DNA of 64,000 nt from Gloeotrichia echinulata CP02 (GCA_038087035.1 CP051187.1:1054001-1118000), one strand, 5' to 3'. Counted from the stretch's first letter, positions 1 to 9,217 are shown. Numbers and translations: made by a program. The notes: generated by a model from the letters alone, not told the origin.

Positions 1-56
1 TGATTTTAAAAGGGCTAAAAATTAGCGTCAATTATCAAAATATTTTAGGCAATTTC

Positions 57-1190
57 ATGCTCGGACTCAACACGCACCCTGAGTGGAAATGTCGTCCTTT
101 TCTCCAACAGTTAGATAAAAATGCTTTTGCAGCCTATTTAGGTGAAACCACTATAATTTTATCCGAAACAGAAACGACAGACTTATGTTTGTGTATTGAC
201 GAAATTTGTCGAGAATACAAGAATCATACTATCGAATTTGAGAATAATTTAGAAACCTGGGAATTTGAATTTATAAATTTTGGAGGAATTCGAGGTTTTC
301 AGCTTTTGACAATAGACCCAAAATTGTGGGAACTAATGCATAAGTTTGCTCAGAAATTTGATTATAGTCAAGGAAAATCGGCATGGCATTTATTTCATCA
401 AGAAAATATATCCATCCGGGTGAGTCGGGGAATTCGTGATCATGCGTTTATTGTACCACAAGTTGACAATTGTTTTTATTTATTAAACAATCATAAAATT
501 AAAATCATATATGAAATCAATGATGTACATTTAAAATCTCTAGAAAGAGGAAAAATCAGTTCATGGCAACAAGATATTGGTCTAAGGGGGACTTGGACAG
601 CGAGGTATACAAAAAATTGGTTATTAGAGCAATATATTCCCAAAGTGATTGAGTATTATTCACAGCAGTCTGAATTATTTCAAGCCGACCTGCTACCAGA
701 AATAATCAAGCATAAATTTGCACAAACACCTATTCAAGATATTAATGATATCAAAGATTTTTTACCTTATCTGCGAAATATCCAATCTTGGTTACATAAT
801 TATATAGAAAATATTCCGGCTGCACTCTTGCGTGCATATTACCAAGCATTTACAGATTTGGTGCGGAATACAGATTCTGCCATAATTGGCATAGACTATA
901 TTATGGGTAATTTGCGTGGAATTGCGTGGAAGAATGCAGCAGAAGAAACTATGAAAACTGGGACGTTTAAAAATGCGATGAATTGCTTAGATCAACAAGT
1001 AGCCAGAATAAATAATTGTCAAGTTGAGAAAAGCTTTAACGCCGATTTAATCACTCGGACATTCATCTGGATTATTGAAAACGGCAAAATTAGTTTCTCG
1101 CAAGCGCAGATGAATGGGGCGAAACAGGCTTTGTTACCACTTTGGGAACAGTGTCGCTTTGAGATGCGCCATGTATTTCCTTATCGTTAG
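57..1190 (+). CDS. Unknown conserved-looking protein, 377 aa
   Basis: An open frame of 377 codons starts at an ATG with only a weak purine stretch (AGG) upstream. I do not recognise the family. The protein is soluble, with no signal peptide or membrane segment, and rich in aromatic residues and in Asn, Ile and Lys. Its N-terminal half looks like mixed alpha/beta and its C-terminal half (about residues 190-370) is mostly helical. Its last codons overlap the end of the convergent kinase fragment by 4 bp, so the two genes are read towards each other. Codon use is normal for the window. That it is a real gene follows from length and composition only; its function is unknown. Confidence 0.6.
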   Translation: MLGLNTHPEWKCRPFLQQLDKNAFAAYLGETTIILSETETTDLCLCIDEICREYKNHTIEFENNLETWEFEFINFGGIRGFQLLTIDPKLWELMHKFAQKFDYSQGKSAWHLFHQENISIRVSRGIRDHAFIVPQVDNCFYLLNNHKIKIIYEINDVHLKSLERGKISSWQQDIGLRGTWTARYTKNWLLEQYIPKVIEYYSQQSELFQADLLPEIIKHKFAQTPIQDINDIKDFLPYLRNIQSWLHNYIENIPAALLRAYYQAFTDLVRNTDSAIIGIDYIMGNLRGIAWKNAAEETMKTGTFKNAMNCLDQQVARINNCQVEKSFNADLITRTFIWIIENGKISFSQAQMNGAKQALLPLWEQCRFEMRHVFPYR

Positions 1191-3112
1191 CGAGTAGTTA
1201 AAAATTCTTGAATGCGATTGACAAAATATTCTAAATCTTGTATTAACTTACCTGTACCTCTACGCTCATCCTGGACAGCTAATTGTTCAAGTTGTTCCAC
1301 AGTCTCCTGCACTGTTGTAGTTCCTATATAGCCCATAGAACTTCTTAGCTGATGGACTTCACCCCTCATCTTTTGAAAGTCTTTAGTGGCGAGTGCTGCT
1401 TTAATAGCATCTAAACGGGATATGCTATCTTCAGTGTATATTTGCAATAATTGCCATTCAAATTCTGGATTATTGTCTGATATCTGATGTAATTGTTGCC
1501 AATTAATCAAATCTTCCAGGGAACTTTCCTCTAGAGGAAAAACTATTGTTTTAGTGACAAATAACTCTTGTTGGCTGAGAATAATTTGGCTCCAATGCTC
1601 TAGCACCATTGTCAATTTATCTTTTCTCACAGGTTTACTTACATAGTCATCCATACCTGCATCGCGACAATTTTGTTCGTCTTCTTTCATTGCATTTGCT
1701 GTCATCGCCACTACTATAGGTTGACAACGACTAGCAAAAAACCTATCTGGACGGCGGCGAATTTCTCTGGTAGTTTCTAAGCCATCAAGAATTGGCATTT
1801 GACAGTCCATAAGAATTAAATCATAAGGAACCGTTTCGATCAACTGCAAAACTTCTTCACCATTAGCAGCAACATCAGCATCGTAGCCTAAGTTACGCAA
1901 CTGCTTGAGGGCGACTTTCTGATTTACCAGATTATTTTCTGCTAGTAATAATCTTAATTTAAATTTAGTAGTGCTAGGACTCTGTTGAATTTCTGTAGTC
2001 AATAAATTTTGTTTAATCTTATAATCCTTGAAGTTCTCTAAATCCAGTTGAGAACCCAAGATATTCATAATACTATCAAATAGTCGAGATGCTTTGATCG
2101 GTTTCGCTAAATAGCCTGAAAAACCTAGATTTATTGCCCGTTCTACCTCATCCCGTTGATTAGTAGCCGTCAGCAAAATCAAAGGTATCTTATTAGTAGC
2201 AGAATTTGCCTTCAATTGTGTTCCCAAAGTTATGCCATCCATCTCAGGTATTTGCATATTAATCAAAACCAAATCATAAGGCTTTCCCTGTTCAACAGAT
2301 TCTGCTAAAGCTTTTAAAGCAACATTAGCCGTCGCAGCCTCATCCACTTGCATACCCCAACGAGTAACTTGATGGTAAATAATCTTGCGATTAGTAATAT
2401 TGTCATCGACTATTAACAAACGGTGATTAGTCAGTAGCTCAACTTCTTTAACTGGAGAAACTGATAAAGACTGTTTGCTAAAAGTAAGCTCAAACCAAAA
2501 TTTAGCTCCTTTTCCTAGTTGACTATCCACCCCAATATTTCCTCCCATTAAATTCACCAATTGCTTACAGATAGCTAATCCCAAGCCTGTGCCTCCATAC
2601 TTGCGGTTAATAGAAGCATCCACTTGAATAAATGGCTGAAATAGTTGACTTTGGTTTTCAGGACTAATACCAAGACCGGTATCGATAACGGCAAAATAAA
2701 TTGTAGCTGTCGTAGAGCTTTCTGATTTTAGTTCAGCTCGCACAAGTATTTCTCCGCTACTGGTAAACTTGATAGCATTGCTAATCAAATTCATCAAAAT
2801 TTGTCGCAGGCGACTTACATCTCCTTGGATTTTGGTAGGAACATCACGATTGATTAACGCCGCAACTTCCAAGTTTTTAGTATGGGCTTGAGGCGCTAAC
2901 AAGTCTAATACTTCTTCCACACAGGTAGACAAGTCAAAATCTAGAGTTTCCAGCATCATTTCCCCAGCCTCAAGTTTGGATAGATCCAAAATTTCGTTAA
3001 TCAAACTTAATAATGCATCACCGCTAATGCGAATTGTTTCGACAAAATCCCGTTGCTCTGGATTCAGGGGAGTTTCTAACAACAAACCAGTCATCCCCAA
3101 AACAGCATTCAT
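1187..3112 (-). pseudogene. C-terminal part of a hybrid histidine kinase (HATPase-REC-REC-HPt), 5' end lost
   Basis: The 641-codon frame begins with MNAVLGMTGLLLE, the sequence that normally follows the phospho-histidine in an H-box (HEIRTPMNAV). Upstream codons still read EIRTP, but the preceding codon, normally His, is Pro and lies in the end of the miniature element at 3129-3326. Order of domains: end of the dimerisation helix (1-65), HATPase with N, G1 (DTGLGIS) and G2 (GGTGLGLAI) boxes (75-210), receiver 1 (230-350), receiver 2 (385-505) and HPt (545-635, His at about 587). Receiver 1 has Asn at about 285 (LINMQIPEMDG) where the phospho-accepting Asp is expected; receiver 2 keeps its Asp at about 436. 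Family knowledge: such proteins autophosphorylate on the H-box His. This one cannot, so it is a decaying gene or at most a phosphorelay fragment. The N-terminal PAS part survives at 3310-3600. Confidence 0.88.
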
Positions 3113-3128
3113 GGGGGTGCGAATTTCA

Positions 3129-3326
3129 GGTTCTTGCGTACAAAGCGCGTGCTTAATTATTAATTAAAGTCTATAAATTTGCTTTTAAATTAAGACTCAC
3201 AGGCGTTCATGATTTAATTTTTATCAATTTGACCAAAAATACAGAAAATAATGGCTATTATTGTATCTCAGGCAGGGTTTCAAGCTGATTATTTAATAAA
3301 TTCAGCACGCTAAGTACGGAAGAGCC
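3129..3326. mobile_element. Miniature inverted-repeat element (family G, copy 1), inside a kinase gene
   Basis: About 197 bp with imperfect terminal inverted repeats that read GGTTCTTGCGT...GCGTGCTTAATT at one end and, on the opposite strand, GGCTCTTCCGT...AGCGTGCTGAATT at the other. A second copy lies in opposite orientation at 17183-17378 and is similar along its whole length, including the interior (for example ACAGGCGTT and AATAATGGCT). It encodes nothing. It separates the PAS part (3310-3600) from the rest (1187-3112) of a histidine kinase gene. No clear target duplication is visible, because kinase sequence between the two sides is missing. Confidence 0.75.
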
Positions 3327-3600
3327 GAATCGTCGAAACCCCTGTAGCACTAAAACGAGAAAACCCTAAATGGTGAGCATCCTGAAAATATGTAGGTAGA
3401 ATTAGTGCAAGTGTTTGACCAATAATATCTGAGTAATTCCACCCAAACGTGGCTTCAAAAACAGAATTAACATAGATGACGATTCCTTGATGATCGGTAA
3501 TGATAACAGGTAATTCACTCTTGTCTTTGAGATTTGCGATCGCCGACATTTTATTTCTAATCCTCAATAACTTTCTGATCAGTTTTGTATGTTTTAGCAC
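3310..3600 (-). pseudogene. PAS-domain N-terminal fragment of the split histidine kinase
   Basis: The frame starts at GTG (3600) or more likely at ATG 3549 (MSAIANLKDK). It encodes the first two thirds of a PAS sensor domain, with the typical run ELPVIITDHQGIVIYVN followed by FEATFGW and the ATG of a PAS C-strand. It then runs into the miniature element, which adds six foreign codons and a stop. The remaining PAS strands, the linker and the H-box start that should connect it to the kinase at 1187-3112 are absent. I infer that the element insertion was accompanied or followed by a deletion of a few hundred bp. No RNA or protein function is expected beyond a truncated PAS peptide. Confidence 0.75.
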
Positions 3601-3988
3601 ATATAAACTCAGGTGGGTTATTTCTGGATTTTCAAATTTCCACCACCCAGCGCAAAATAAGCAAGATTTAGTTTGAGAGATAAATCACTACATCCGCCAA
3701 CCAAGCCCCTCATTTGACAACCGTATAGATTCATCTATAGACCCTACAGGGTACAGCCTTTTTCACGTAAAAGCAAATATAGGTAATCTTACACCAGGAA
3801 CAAAGTAAAAAATACCAAATTTCTAGGGTGCGTCAGAAAATAATACAACTGCTGCAGCCTAAATATCTAGGACTGACGCACCCTATGAGATCAAAAATAA
3901 ACTATTTGATTGTGCTATTTACAACATTTAGCTTTTATGTATTACTGTTATATTAGTAACTGCGTGTATAATTTAATAATGCAGCCAA
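3601..3988. other. Intergenic region with a small palindromic repeat
   Basis: 388 bp without a gene. At about 3826-3884 an inverted repeat, TAGGGTGCGTCAG...CTGACGCACCCTA, brackets about 30 bp. The same arm occurs at 6003, 16448 and, as a full but diverged pair, at 55065-55130, so it is a dispersed repeat of this genome. The remaining AT-rich part (3890-3988) precedes the cytochrome gene and presumably holds its promoter; I could not define one with confidence. Confidence 0.5.
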
Positions 3989-5998
3989 ATGATATTTACT
4001 CATTTTGTATCCGTCATAACACTTTTAGTGTTATCACTTTGTGTCTTGTATCTAAAATTTCGTGAGAGGCTAGTCTCAAAAAGATTATCAGTGTTTTTGG
4101 GAGTTTTCGTCATAGCTTCTGTGGCGATCGCTAGTGGAAATTTTGTGTCGGCGCAACTAAGCCAAAACCCATCCCCCTTAAATGCCATAACTAGTTTTCC
4201 TCTGGCTACTCCCGGAGATCCGACTCCAGAAAACCCGCCACTGCTAACGACGGTGGCTGAACCAAGTAATCTCGGAGAATTTGTTGAAGACCAAACAGCC
4301 CTACTCAAGCTAGGAAAATCCCTATTTTGGGATATGCAGCTTGGTAGCGACGGTATTCAATCCTGTGCTACTTGTCACTTTCACGCCGGAGCCGATAACA
4401 GATCCAAGAATCAAATCAGCCCTGGTCTTTTGGCATCACTCAAAGATACAACCTTCCAAGTAGGTGGTGGTGCTAATTATCAACTCACGGCGGCAGATTT
4501 TCCATTTCACAAACTTGCCGATCCTCAAAATCGCACCAGTACAGTTATTTCTGACACTAACGATGTCACCTCATCCCAAGGTGTATTTTATAGTGTTTTT
4601 AATAACATTGTTGCGGGTCAATCCGTAGATTCAACTACATCCAAGCCAGATTCAGACGGCTTTCAAGTCAATGGAATTAATGTGCGTCGAGTTGAGCCAC
4701 GTAATACCCCAACAGTAATTGATGCAATCTTCAACAAACTCCAGTTTTGGGATGGTAGCGCCAAGGAAACCTTCAATGGGGTGAACATCAAAGGAGCCGC
4801 AGACCTGACTGCTAAAGTTTACAAAGCGACAAAACCAAACCAACTAACTGCAGTTTCCGTTTCCCTCAACAATTCCTCTATAGCTTCCTTAGTAACCGGA
4901 CCACAATTGAGTCCATTTGAGATATCTGCAGATGGTCGTACCTTACCTCAAGTCGGTTCTAAATTTCTGCGAAAAAAAGGCCAGAAGATAAAAAGTCTCA
5001 GACCTCTAGGTAAACAACTTGTGCATCCGCAGGACAGCGTTTTAGGCTCTGAAAGTCGCTACCCTAAGCCTGGTCTAGATATTGCATCCTATGATCAGCT
5101 AATTCGCAAGGCCTTTAAGAAAGAATGGTGGAAGTCAAAGTCAATCATTGAAGTTGACAGTAATGGAACACCAACAATCCTCAGCAAAAATGATGATTAT
5201 AACGAGAGCGAGGTAGGACAGACTTTACCGACAAATCAGTTTTCGCTTAGGGATTGGAACTTCTCCTTATTCTCTGGATTAGCAATGCAAGAGTATATGT
5301 CTACTCTTGTATCTAACCAGACACCTTTTGATAAATTCCAAGCGGGAAACACCAATGCTCTCACCGTCCAGGAAAAAAGTGGTCTGACTGTATTTGTCAA
5401 TAATGGGGCTAATGGTGGCGGTAATTGTAACACTTGCCATACAATTCCCGAATTCACCAGGGCTTCAGTCAGAAGAACCGCAGGAGTAGCCACAACAGAT
5501 TCTGGTAATCCGCTCATCAATAGTAACATTAACGGCTTCATCGCTAACTACGGTGTCAGACCAGCCGCAAATGACCCAGGCGCCGGAAACACTATCACAT
5601 CACTGTTCAAAACACCTGGACTCCGTAACATCGCCTTGACAGCTCCATATATGCATAACGGTGGGATGGCTACCCTAGAACAAGTAGTAGACTTTTACAA
5701 TCGTGGTCGGGGTGACGACGGTGGACCAGGTGTAGCACCATTGAACTTAACTGATGCTAAAAAAGCTGATTTGGTAACATTCTTAAAAACCGGACTCACC
5801 GATCAGCGAGTTCTCCTTCAGCAAGCACCCTTTGACCATCCCCAATTGTTCATCCCCAATGGACATCCCGGTAATCAATTTTCCGTGATTCCCAGTGGTA
5901 ATACTAATGGAACTCCTACTGCTACCGATCAGCTAGTCGAAATACCACCCGTTGGTAAAAACGGTGTCACTACTCCCCAGCCAAATTTCTTGAACTAG
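3989..5998 (+). CDS. Di-haem cytochrome c peroxidase/MauG-like secreted protein
   Basis: 669 residues. A hydrophobic N-terminus (about residues 1-55, two hydrophobic stretches ending near the run VSAQ) suggests export to the periplasm or membrane anchoring. Two c-type haem motifs are visible: CATCH at residues 126-130 and CNTCH at 480-484. The region after the second contains TPGLRNIALTAPYMHNGGM, the signature of the cytochrome c peroxidase/MauG family, which oxidises small c-type cytochromes or modifies proteins at the expense of peroxide. It is about twice as long as classical bacterial peroxidases (300-400 aa) because of a long segment between the two haem motifs. The C-terminal 60 residues are Pro/Asn/Thr rich. 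It is transcribed alone. The true electron partner cannot be told from sequence. Confidence 0.85.
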   Translation: MIFTHFVSVITLLVLSLCVLYLKFRERLVSKRLSVFLGVFVIASVAIASGNFVSAQLSQNPSPLNAITSFPLATPGDPTPENPPLLTTVAEPSNLGEFVEDQTALLKLGKSLFWDMQLGSDGIQSCATCHFHAGADNRSKNQISPGLLASLKDTTFQVGGGANYQLTAADFPFHKLADPQNRTSTVISDTNDVTSSQGVFYSVFNNIVAGQSVDSTTSKPDSDGFQVNGINVRRVEPRNTPTVIDAIFNKLQFWDGSAKETFNGVNIKGAADLTAKVYKATKPNQLTAVSVSLNNSSIASLVTGPQLSPFEISADGRTLPQVGSKFLRKKGQKIKSLRPLGKQLVHPQDSVLGSESRYPKPGLDIASYDQLIRKAFKKEWWKSKSIIEVDSNGTPTILSKNDDYNESEVGQTLPTNQFSLRDWNFSLFSGLAMQEYMSTLVSNQTPFDKFQAGNTNALTVQEKSGLTVFVNNGANGGGNCNTCHTIPEFTRASVRRTAGVATTDSGNPLINSNINGFIANYGVRPAANDPGAGNTITSLFKTPGLRNIALTAPYMHNGGMATLEQVVDFYNRGRGDDGGPGVAPLNLTDAKKADLVTFLKTGLTDQRVLLQQAPFDHPQLFIPNGHPGNQFSVIPSGNTNGTPTATDQLVEIPPVGKNGVTTPQPNFLN

Positions 5999-6059
5999 TT
6001 CTGTAGGGTGCGTCAGCATTACACATATGTTGTCGGGGCACATTGTCCATTGGTGTCAA

Positions 6060-6148
6060 CTTACAGCAGTTTTCAGGTAAATAGACCAAATTAGGGCACG
6101 GCATTGCCGGCGTCCTACTTTGGTCTGTGGTTATTGTCTGAAAAATGC
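6060..6148. repeat. Miniature element, family E
   Basis: Terminal arms TTACAGCAGTTTTCAGG...AATAGACCAAA and the diverged complement TTTGGTCTGTGG...CTGAAAAATGC enclose a GC-rich palindromic core (GGGCACGGCATTGCC). The same arms occur at 6860-6952, 11475-11505 (one arm), 19380-19450 and 61933-62111. It sits directly before the Uma2 gene at 6183. Confidence 0.6.
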
Positions 6149-6182
6149 TAAAATTTTAACCAAACAAGGCATTTGCATAGCT

Positions 6183-6746
6183 ATGGCAACCACGCTGCAC
6201 AAACCAATTACCTTAGCAGAGTTCCTCAAGCTGCCAGAAACTAAGCCTGCTAGTGAATTTGTCGATAATCGCATCTACCAAAAACCAATGCCACAAGGCA
6301 AACATTCTCGCTTACAATTAAAACTGTGTAATGCAATTAACCAAGTAGCTGAACAACAACAAATTGCTTTAGCTTTCCCAGAATTGCGTTGTAGCTTTGG
6401 TGGTCGGTCAATTGTGCCAGATGTGGCTGTGTTTACTTGGTCAAGAATTCCTTTTGATGCTGATGGGGAATTTGAGAATAGCTTTGATGTTTATCCTGAT
6501 TGGACAATTGAAATTTTATCGCCAGAACAAAATACAACTAAGGTAATTAGAAATATTCTCCACTGTCTAAAAAACGGCACTCAATTAGGTTGGTTAATTG
6601 ATCCAGATGAGCGCTTGGTGCTAGTATTTTTGCCGGGACAACAGCCTTTAGAAATGACTGGCGATGATTATTTACCAGTACCAGAATTTTTACCATTGAA
6701 TCTCACAGTTACACAGGTTTTCGCATGGTTAAAACCTGCTAATTGA
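6183..6746 (+). CDS. Uma2-family (DUF820) putative PD-(D/E)XK nuclease
   Basis: 187 residues from the ATG at 6183. The frame is open a further 21 codons upstream, but the N-terminus MATTLHKPITLAEFLKLPE fits the family start. Uma2 proteins have a PD-(D/E)XK nuclease fold and are hugely expanded in cyanobacteria, with unknown biological role. The family core is visible as EFVDNRIY, a strand with PDVAVF (about residues 80-85) and EILSPEQ (about 112-118), the probable active-site acids. It stands alone between two miniature elements. Three further Uma2 genes are in this window (10905, 56453, 57381). Enzymatic activity is inferred from the fold, not shown. Confidence 0.85.
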   Translation: MATTLHKPITLAEFLKLPETKPASEFVDNRIYQKPMPQGKHSRLQLKLCNAINQVAEQQQIALAFPELRCSFGGRSIVPDVAVFTWSRIPFDADGEFENSFDVYPDWTIEILSPEQNTTKVIRNILHCLKNGTQLGWLIDPDERLVLVFLPGQQPLEMTGDDYLPVPEFLPLNLTVTQVFAWLKPAN

Positions 6747-6765
6747 CCAAACTCAGTATGCACAT

Positions 6766-6856
6766 AAGTAGGTCGGCGCAAATAAACCGTACGGTCGAGG
6801 GTCGTCATTTGTCCTTTGTCATTGGTCATTGGTAAGAGTTTCAGGCTTGTTTACTT
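6766..6856. repeat. Partial miniature element, family D
   Basis: About 90 bp almost identical to the left part of the full element at 42453-42585: AAGTAGGTCGGCGCAAATAA followed by a run related to TCATTTGTC. The right arm is missing; the sequence switches to a family E element at 6860. Confidence 0.65.
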
Positions 6857-6859
6857 TTC

Positions 6860-6952
6860 TTACAGCAATTTTCACGCAATAACCACAGATCTTCGTAGGG
6901 GCGCAAGGCCTTGCGCCCCAAAAGCGTGGTCTATTTACCTGAAAATCAAGCG
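6860..6952. repeat. Miniature element, family E (with GCGCAAGGCCTTGCGC core)
   Basis: Arms TTACAGCAATTTTCA and GGTCTATTTACCTGAAAA enclose the palindrome GGGGCGCAAGGCCTTGCGCC. The same core within the same left arm recurs at 19380-19450. The right end abuts the broken coding fragment at 6951. Confidence 0.6.
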
Positions 6953-7112
6953 CATTATTAACGCCGACGAATATCGCAGCTTAATGTATAACCGTTGTTT
7001 GTTAGAATATCGATATTTGGATGATAATGATGAAATTCAGCGTTGGTATGATATCCATCCCTTAATTCAAGGCGTACCCGAATTTAAAGAAGCAGTCGCA
7101 AAACTTCCATAA
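6951..7112 (+). pseudogene. C-terminal fragment of an unidentified gene, frameshifted into a heptad repeat
   Basis: About 50 residues (IINADEYRSLMYNRCLLEYR..., ending EFKEAVAKLP) look like the end of a larger protein with a winged-helix-like RWYDIHPLI segment. I do not recognise the family. The family E element lies immediately upstream and removes any start. The frame stops at 7110, but a frame displaced by one base continues as SINEALNSVHEAKSSVNEA through the whole minisatellite to a stop at 7694. I infer that the ancestral protein ended in a long seven-residue repeat tail and that a frameshift near 7100 broke it. Lowest certainty: which gene it came from. Confidence 0.45.
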
Positions 7113-7117
7113 ATGAA

Positions 7118-7677
7118 GCTCTGAACTCCGTCCACGAGGCTAAAAGCTCCGTCAACGAGGCTAAAAGCTCCGTCCACGAAGCAAAAAGCTCCGTCCACGA
7201 AGCAAAAAGCTCCGTCCACGAAGCAAAAAGCTCCGTCCACGAGGCTAAAAGCTCCGTCAACGAGGCTAAAAGCTCCGTCAACGAGGCTAAAAGCTCCGTC
7301 CACGAAGCTAAAAGCTCCGTCCACGAGGCTAAAAGCTCCGCTCACGAAGCAAAAAGCTCCGCTCACGAGGCTAAAAGCTCCGTCCACGAGGCTAAAAGCT
7401 CCGCTCACGAAGCAAAAAGCTCCGTCCACGAGGCTAAAAGCTCCGCTCACGAAGCAAAAAGCTCCGCTCACGAGGCTAAAAGCTCCGCTCACGAAGCAAA
7501 AAGCTCCGCTCACGAGGCTAAAAGCTCCGTCCACGAGGCTAAAAGCTCCGCTCACGAAGCAAAAAGCTCCGTCCACGAAGCTAAAAGCTCCGTCCACGAG
7601 GCTAAAAGCTCCGTCCACGAGGCTAAAAGCTCCGTCAACGAGGCTAAAAGCTCCGTCAACGAGGCTAAAAGCTCCGC
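7118..7677. repeat. 21-bp minisatellite, about 27 copies
   Basis: Tandem copies of a 21-bp unit such as AAAAGCTCCGTCCACGAGGC plus T, with variants GTCAAC, GCTCAC and GAAGCA. Because 21 is a multiple of three, every frame stays open for long stretches on both strands. The plus-strand frame joining the upstream fragment reads KSSVHEA/KSSVNEA/KSSAHEA. The minus-strand frame (7618-7067) is Gly-Ala-Phe-Ser rich and has no upstream signals, so I treat it as a shadow. The following 150 bp to 7834 hold no gene apart from GTCAATGCGTAAGTCCTATA at 7783-7802, which matches the end arm of the element at 50855-51302. Confidence 0.9.
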
Positions 7678-7834
7678 ATCAGGGACGGGTTCATAAAGAT
7701 CATCAACTATTAACAAGGATATCGCGCTCACCCGCCCCTACGACATCTCCGGTTTTTTTGGAGCTACATATTTTGTGTTTTTTGTCAATGCGTAAGTCCT
7801 ATAATATTTTTGTAAATAGTAAATATGCTTTTCC

Positions 7835-9217
7835 ATGAACGCAAATCTAGATAATTGGGATGACGATTTACCCCCAGAACCACAAGCAGCCTATCAAGAC
7901 TTACTCCGCGCACTCAAGCGCAAAACAGGCTTTGGCTTGTATTTTGTCCAATGTACACCCGTGGAAGCAGACAATTTAATTGTCAAACTTCCCCAGGATA
8001 TTCAGGGTAAGCATATAGAAGTTTTGCGCTTAGTTGAATCGATTGATAATTTATATGAGCGTGTAGCTGAGTTTGTCAAAAATAAGCAAGTTGATATTTT
8101 ATTGATTAAAGGTCTGGAATATTCTTTATATAAATATGAAAAAAGAACTTATGGCGCAATCACCGAAAGTAGATTTAGTAATTTAGAAAGTGTACCGCAT
8201 ATTTTAAATCATCTCAATCAACACCGAGAACGGTTTAGAGATGATTTACCGTTTTGTTTTGTATTTCTGTTGCGTTCATTTTCCCTCAACTATTTAATTC
8301 ACCGCGCCGCAGATTTTTTTGATTGGCGTTCGGGAGTATTTGAATTACCCACTACGCCAGAATTGATAGAACAGGAATCAACCCGTTTATTAGATGAAGC
8401 AGATTATGATGAATACTTGAACCTCAGCCAAGAACAAAAAATAGAGAAAATACTGGAAATTCAAGACTTACTAGCAGAGCAACATCAGACAGAAAGTCGT
8501 AAGGTTAGGTTACTACGTGAACTCGGTAGATTATTAGATTCTGCTAAAGAATATGAAGCTGCGATCGCTTCCTATGACAAAGCCTTGTCCATTCAACCTG
8601 ATTACCACCAAGCTTGGAACAACCGGGGGAGTGCGCTAGATGATTTAGGACGCTATCAAGAAGCAATCGCTTCCTATGACAAAGCCTTGTCCATTCAACC
8701 TGATGACCACCAAGCTTGGTACAACCGGGGGATTGCGCTACGGAATTTAGGACGCTATCAAGAAGCAATCGCTTCCTATGACAAAGCCTTGTCCATTCAA
8801 CCTGATGACCACCAAGCTTGGTACAACCGGGGGATTGCGCTACGGAATTTAGGACGCTATCAAGAAGCAATCGCTTCCTATGACAAAGCCTTGTCCATTC
8901 AACCTGATGACCACCAAGCTTGGTACAACCGGGGGATTGCGCTACGGAATTTAGGACGCAATGAAGAAGCGTTAACGAAGTTCTGCGAAGCGATCGCTTC
9001 CTATGACAAAGCCTTGTCAATTCAACCTGATGACCACTATGCTTGGTATGGTAAAGCTTGCTGTTACGCCCTTCAAGGTAATATTAATCAAGCAATTGAA
9101 AACCTGCAAATTGCAATTAATTTAAATCCTGAAAAATGGCGTGAATGGGCAAAAACTGACACAGATTTTGATAGCATTCGCGATGATGAGCGGTTTCAGG
9201 CGTTGATTCAAGAATAG
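7835..9217 (+). CDS. Degenerate P-loop NTPase-like domain fused to TPR repeats
   Basis: 460 residues. Residues 1-170 look like an NTPase fold without a Walker A lysine: strand GFGLYFVQC is followed by TPVEADNL instead of GxxGxGKS, and later strands VDILLIKG and FCFVFLLRSF are present. This resembles the inactive STAND-like domains found in cyanobacterial signalling or conflict proteins (inference). Residues 215-425 carry about six tetratricopeptide repeats of the form ...YQEAIASYDKALSIQPDDHQAW, several nearly identical. The C-terminus (WREWAKTDTDFDSIRDDERF) is a common TPR cap. TPRs mediate protein-protein contacts. It is an isolated gene downstream of the minisatellite. Confidence 0.8.
   Translation: MNANLDNWDDDLPPEPQAAYQDLLRALKRKTGFGLYFVQCTPVEADNLIVKLPQDIQGKHIEVLRLVESIDNLYERVAEFVKNKQVDILLIKGLEYSLYKYEKRTYGAITESRFSNLESVPHILNHLNQHRERFRDDLPFCFVFLLRSFSLNYLIHRAADFFDWRSGVFELPTTPELIEQESTRLLDEADYDEYLNLSQEQKIEKILEIQDLLAEQHQTESRKVRLLRELGRLLDSAKEYEAAIASYDKALSIQPDYHQAWNNRGSALDDLGRYQEAIASYDKALSIQPDDHQAWYNRGIALRNLGRYQEAIASYDKALSIQPDDHQAWYNRGIALRNLGRYQEAIASYDKALSIQPDDHQAWYNRGIALRNLGRNEEALTKFCEAIASYDKALSIQPDDHYAWYGKACCYALQGNINQAIENLQIAINLNPEKWREWAKTDTDFDSIRDDERFQALIQE
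8561..9043. repeat. 102-bp tandem repeat within the TPR coding region
   Basis: The 34-codon TPR unit is repeated at 8561, 8663, 8765 and 8867 with near identity, then at 8990 after a 21-bp insertion (TKFCEAI). The nucleotide identity between units implies recent expansion or gene conversion, so copy number may vary between strains. Confidence 0.85.

Noticed and set aside
7067..7618. Minus-strand ORF of 183 codons (Gly-Ala-Phe-Ser repeats)
   Set aside because: Created by the 21-bp minisatellite, whose period keeps all frames open. The plus frame joins a recognisable protein end, the minus frame does not.
7118..7677. Possible CRISPR array
   Set aside because: Units are contiguous 21-mers without unique spacers, and no cas genes are near. 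The same holds for 13686-14222, 50898-51210 and 52984-53160.
8544..9020. Minus-strand ORF of 158 codons
   Set aside because: Shadow of the 102-bp TPR repeat on the other strand.
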